In this document: piece after piece, positions 62,744 through 64,000 of the stretch
Layout of the letters: each line of letters begins with the position of its first letter
How positions within the stretch are numbered: the first letter of the stretch is position 1
From: an uncultured Treponema sp.
GTDB taxonomy: Bacteria; Spirochaetota; Spirochaetia; Treponematales; Treponemataceae
Assembly (NCBI GenBank): GCA_938039145.1
Contig: CALHVG010000003.1
Coordinates: 1 to 64,000, forward strand
DNA length: 64,000 nucleotides
Direction: 5' to 3'
Position numbers and translations under genes: made by a program
The notes under the pieces: model-generated
Told to the model about the DNA's origin: nothing
What the model saw: the letters and a program-made list of their open reading frames with translations, nothing else
Database searches by the model: none

Positions 62744-63367
62744 ATGAAAGGTCTGATTGCAAAAAAAGTAGGAATGACACAGGTATTCGACGAAGCCGGT
62801 AACTTAACACCTGTTACCGTGATCCGCGTTGAACCGAACACCGTTATTTCTACGAAAACTAAGGAAAAAAACGGCTACGATGCCGTCGTCCTTGGCGTAG
62901 GCGACCTGAAAGCAAACAAAGCTAACAAGGCGTACGCAGGAGTTTTCCCTGAAAACATTTCTCCAAAACGCACTCTTAAAGAGTTTAGGGACTTTGGGAA
63001 AGAGGTCGCAGTCGGCGACAAAATCGGTCTTGAACTCTTCAATGAATCGCGTTTCTTGGATGTTACAGCCACTTCAAAAGGAAAGGGCTTTCAGGGCGTT
63101 ATGAAAAGATGGGGCTTCCACGGTGGACGAGCCACTCACGGTTCGAAATTCCACAGAGAGCCGGGCGGAACGGGTGCTTGTACAACTCCGGGTCGCAGTT
63201 TCAAGAACATCAAGCTCCCCGGACATATGGGATTCAGGCGTGTAACCGTACAGAATCTAAAGATTGTAAAACTCGATCCTGAACTGAATGTGATTTTGGT
63301 TCGTGGAGCCGTACCGGGCGTAAGAGACTGCACTCTCATCGTGAAGTCAGCAGTGAAGAAAGACTAG
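62744..63367 (+). CDS. rplC: 50S ribosomal protein L3
   Basis: A 207-residue L3. [19 protein letters not shown] opening, [20 protein letters not shown] and [14 protein letters not shown] loop reaching the peptidyl-transferase centre. The ATG at 62744 follows AAGGAG; upstream in-frame codons are leader. Confidence 0.99.
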   Translation: MKGLIAKKVGMTQVFDEAGNLTPVTVIRVEPNTVISTKTKEKNGYDAVVLGVGDLKANKANKAYAGVFPENISPKRTLKEFRDFGKEVAVGDKIGLELFNESRFLDVTATSKGKGFQGVMKRWGFHGGRATHGSKFHREPGGTGACTTPGRSFKNIKLPGHMGFRRVTVQNLKIVKLDPELNVILVRGAVPGVRDCTLIVKSAVKKD

Positions 63368-63378
63368 GAGAATCGGAT

Positions 63379-64000
63379 ATGGAAAAGAAAGTATATTCAA
63401 CTTCTGGAAAAGAACTGCGTACAATCACTCTTGATGATGGTGTGTTCAATCTTCCAGAAAACGATGCCGTTATTTACTATGCCATAACAAACGAACTGGC
63501 GAATATGCGAGTGGGAACGGCTTGCACCAAAACCCGTGCTGAAGTCCATGGTTCGAATGCTAAGCCATACAAGCAGAAGGGAACGGGTAATGCTCGTCGC
63601 GGTGATAAAAAATCGCCGATAATGGTTGGCGGAGGTACGATTTTCGGACCTAAACCCCGTGATTTCAGTTATTCCATTCCAAAGAAAGAAAAAAGACTTG
63701 CAATGAAAACAATACTTTCAATGCAGGCTAGAAGCGACAGGTTCACTGTCGTGGAGGATTTTACCATTGAATCCGGTAAAACAAAGGATTTGGTTGGAAT
63801 TCTCAATAATTTTTCAAAAAACGAAAGGACTGTAATCATCCTTAAAGATGATGACAGGAAAATCAAGCAGGCTGGTCGAAACATTCCGACTCTCTCGTTT
63901 CTTTCTTTCAATCGTCTTAGGGCTCACGATTTGTTCTACGCCCGCAAGATTGTTGTTCTTGAAAGTGCGGTGAAGAATCTTTCGGAGTTTTATGCCGAAG
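63379..64000 (+). CDS. rplD: 50S ribosomal protein L4 (cut by window end)
   Basis: At least 207 codons from the ATG at 63379 (after TAGGAG). Recognised by [20 protein letters not shown], the loop lining the exit tunnel, [11 protein letters not shown] and [14 protein letters not shown]. The end lies beyond the window. L4 is the autoregulator of the S10 operon in many bacteria. Confidence 0.97.
   Translation, partial: MEKKVYSTSGKELRTITLDDGVFNLPENDAVIYYAITNELANMRVGTACTKTRAEVHGSNAKPYKQKGTGNARRGDKKSPIMVGGGTIFGPKPRDFSYSIPKKEKRLAMKTILSMQARSDRFTVVEDFTIESGKTKDLVGILNNFSKNERTVIILKDDDRKIKQAGRNIPTLSFLSFNRLRAHDLFYARKIVVLESAVKNLSEFYAE

Overview
The window reads as chromosomal DNA of a host-associated or free-living Treponema-like spirochaete. 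The reasons are the gene order (tRNA-Trp-secE-nusG-rplKAJL-rpoBC, then rpsL-rpsG, tuf-rpsJ-rplC-rplD), asparagine at the rifampicin-site position of RpoB that is typical of spirochaetes, lipoproteins with relaxed spirochaetal lipoboxes, and moderately AT-rich DNA with many dispersed intergenic hairpin repeats. The genus call is inference; no 16S rRNA gene is present.

Layout. 0.3-3.4 kb (minus strand): an FHA protein, a PPP-type phosphatase and a membrane Ser/Thr kinase, a likely phospho-signalling set. 3.8-9.3 kb: pyruvate phosphate dikinase, flanked by inverted copies of a dispersed repeat, and Tex. 9.4-13.8 kb: a large lipoprotein and a probable outer-membrane protein. 14.1-16.5 kb: NfnA and NfnB, the electron-bifurcating ferredoxin/NADH/NADPH enzyme. 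16.6-20.4 kb: a GerMN protein, an exported protein and ProS. 21-23 kb: a three-lipoprotein CsgG/DUF4810/DUF799 operon. 23.2-24.2 kb: GalE. 24.2-25 kb: a gene-free stretch with a candidate small RNA and other inverted repeats. 25-30 kb: ArgC, an FtsH-like ATPase that lacks the protease domain, a PfkB sugar kinase and RadA. 30-35.6 kb: an operon of two membrane sensor proteins (one with a degenerate GGDEF domain, one with a solute-binding-type domain) and a 7TM histidine kinase with an internal receiver-like domain, facing an OmpR-type regulator. 35.6-38.2 kb: RlmB-type methylase, a SEC-C protein and serine acetyltransferase.

38.3-50 kb is the tRNA-Thr/rpmG/tRNA-Trp/secE/nusG/rplKAJL/rpoBC block, with attenuator-like hairpins between genes. 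A visibly more AT-rich polysaccharide cluster (50.6-58.4 kb) then sits between rpoC and rpsL: UDP-galactopyranose mutase, a frameshifted glycosyltransferase with a partial tandem copy and a 9-G tract, three further glycosyltransferases (one galactofuranosyltransferase-like) and a Wzy-like polymerase. With GalE this outlines a UDP-Glc to UDP-Gal to UDP-Galf to galactofuranose-containing glycan route. A stand-alone Fur DNA-binding domain and rubredoxin follow, then rpsL-rpsG and tuf-rpsJ-rplC-rplD (cut by the window end). fusA is absent from its usual place between rpsG and tuf.

Intergenic DNA carries at least four dispersed repeat families, described individually. Several genes have a -10 box so close to the start codon, without a Shine-Dalgarno sequence, that leaderless transcripts are likely.
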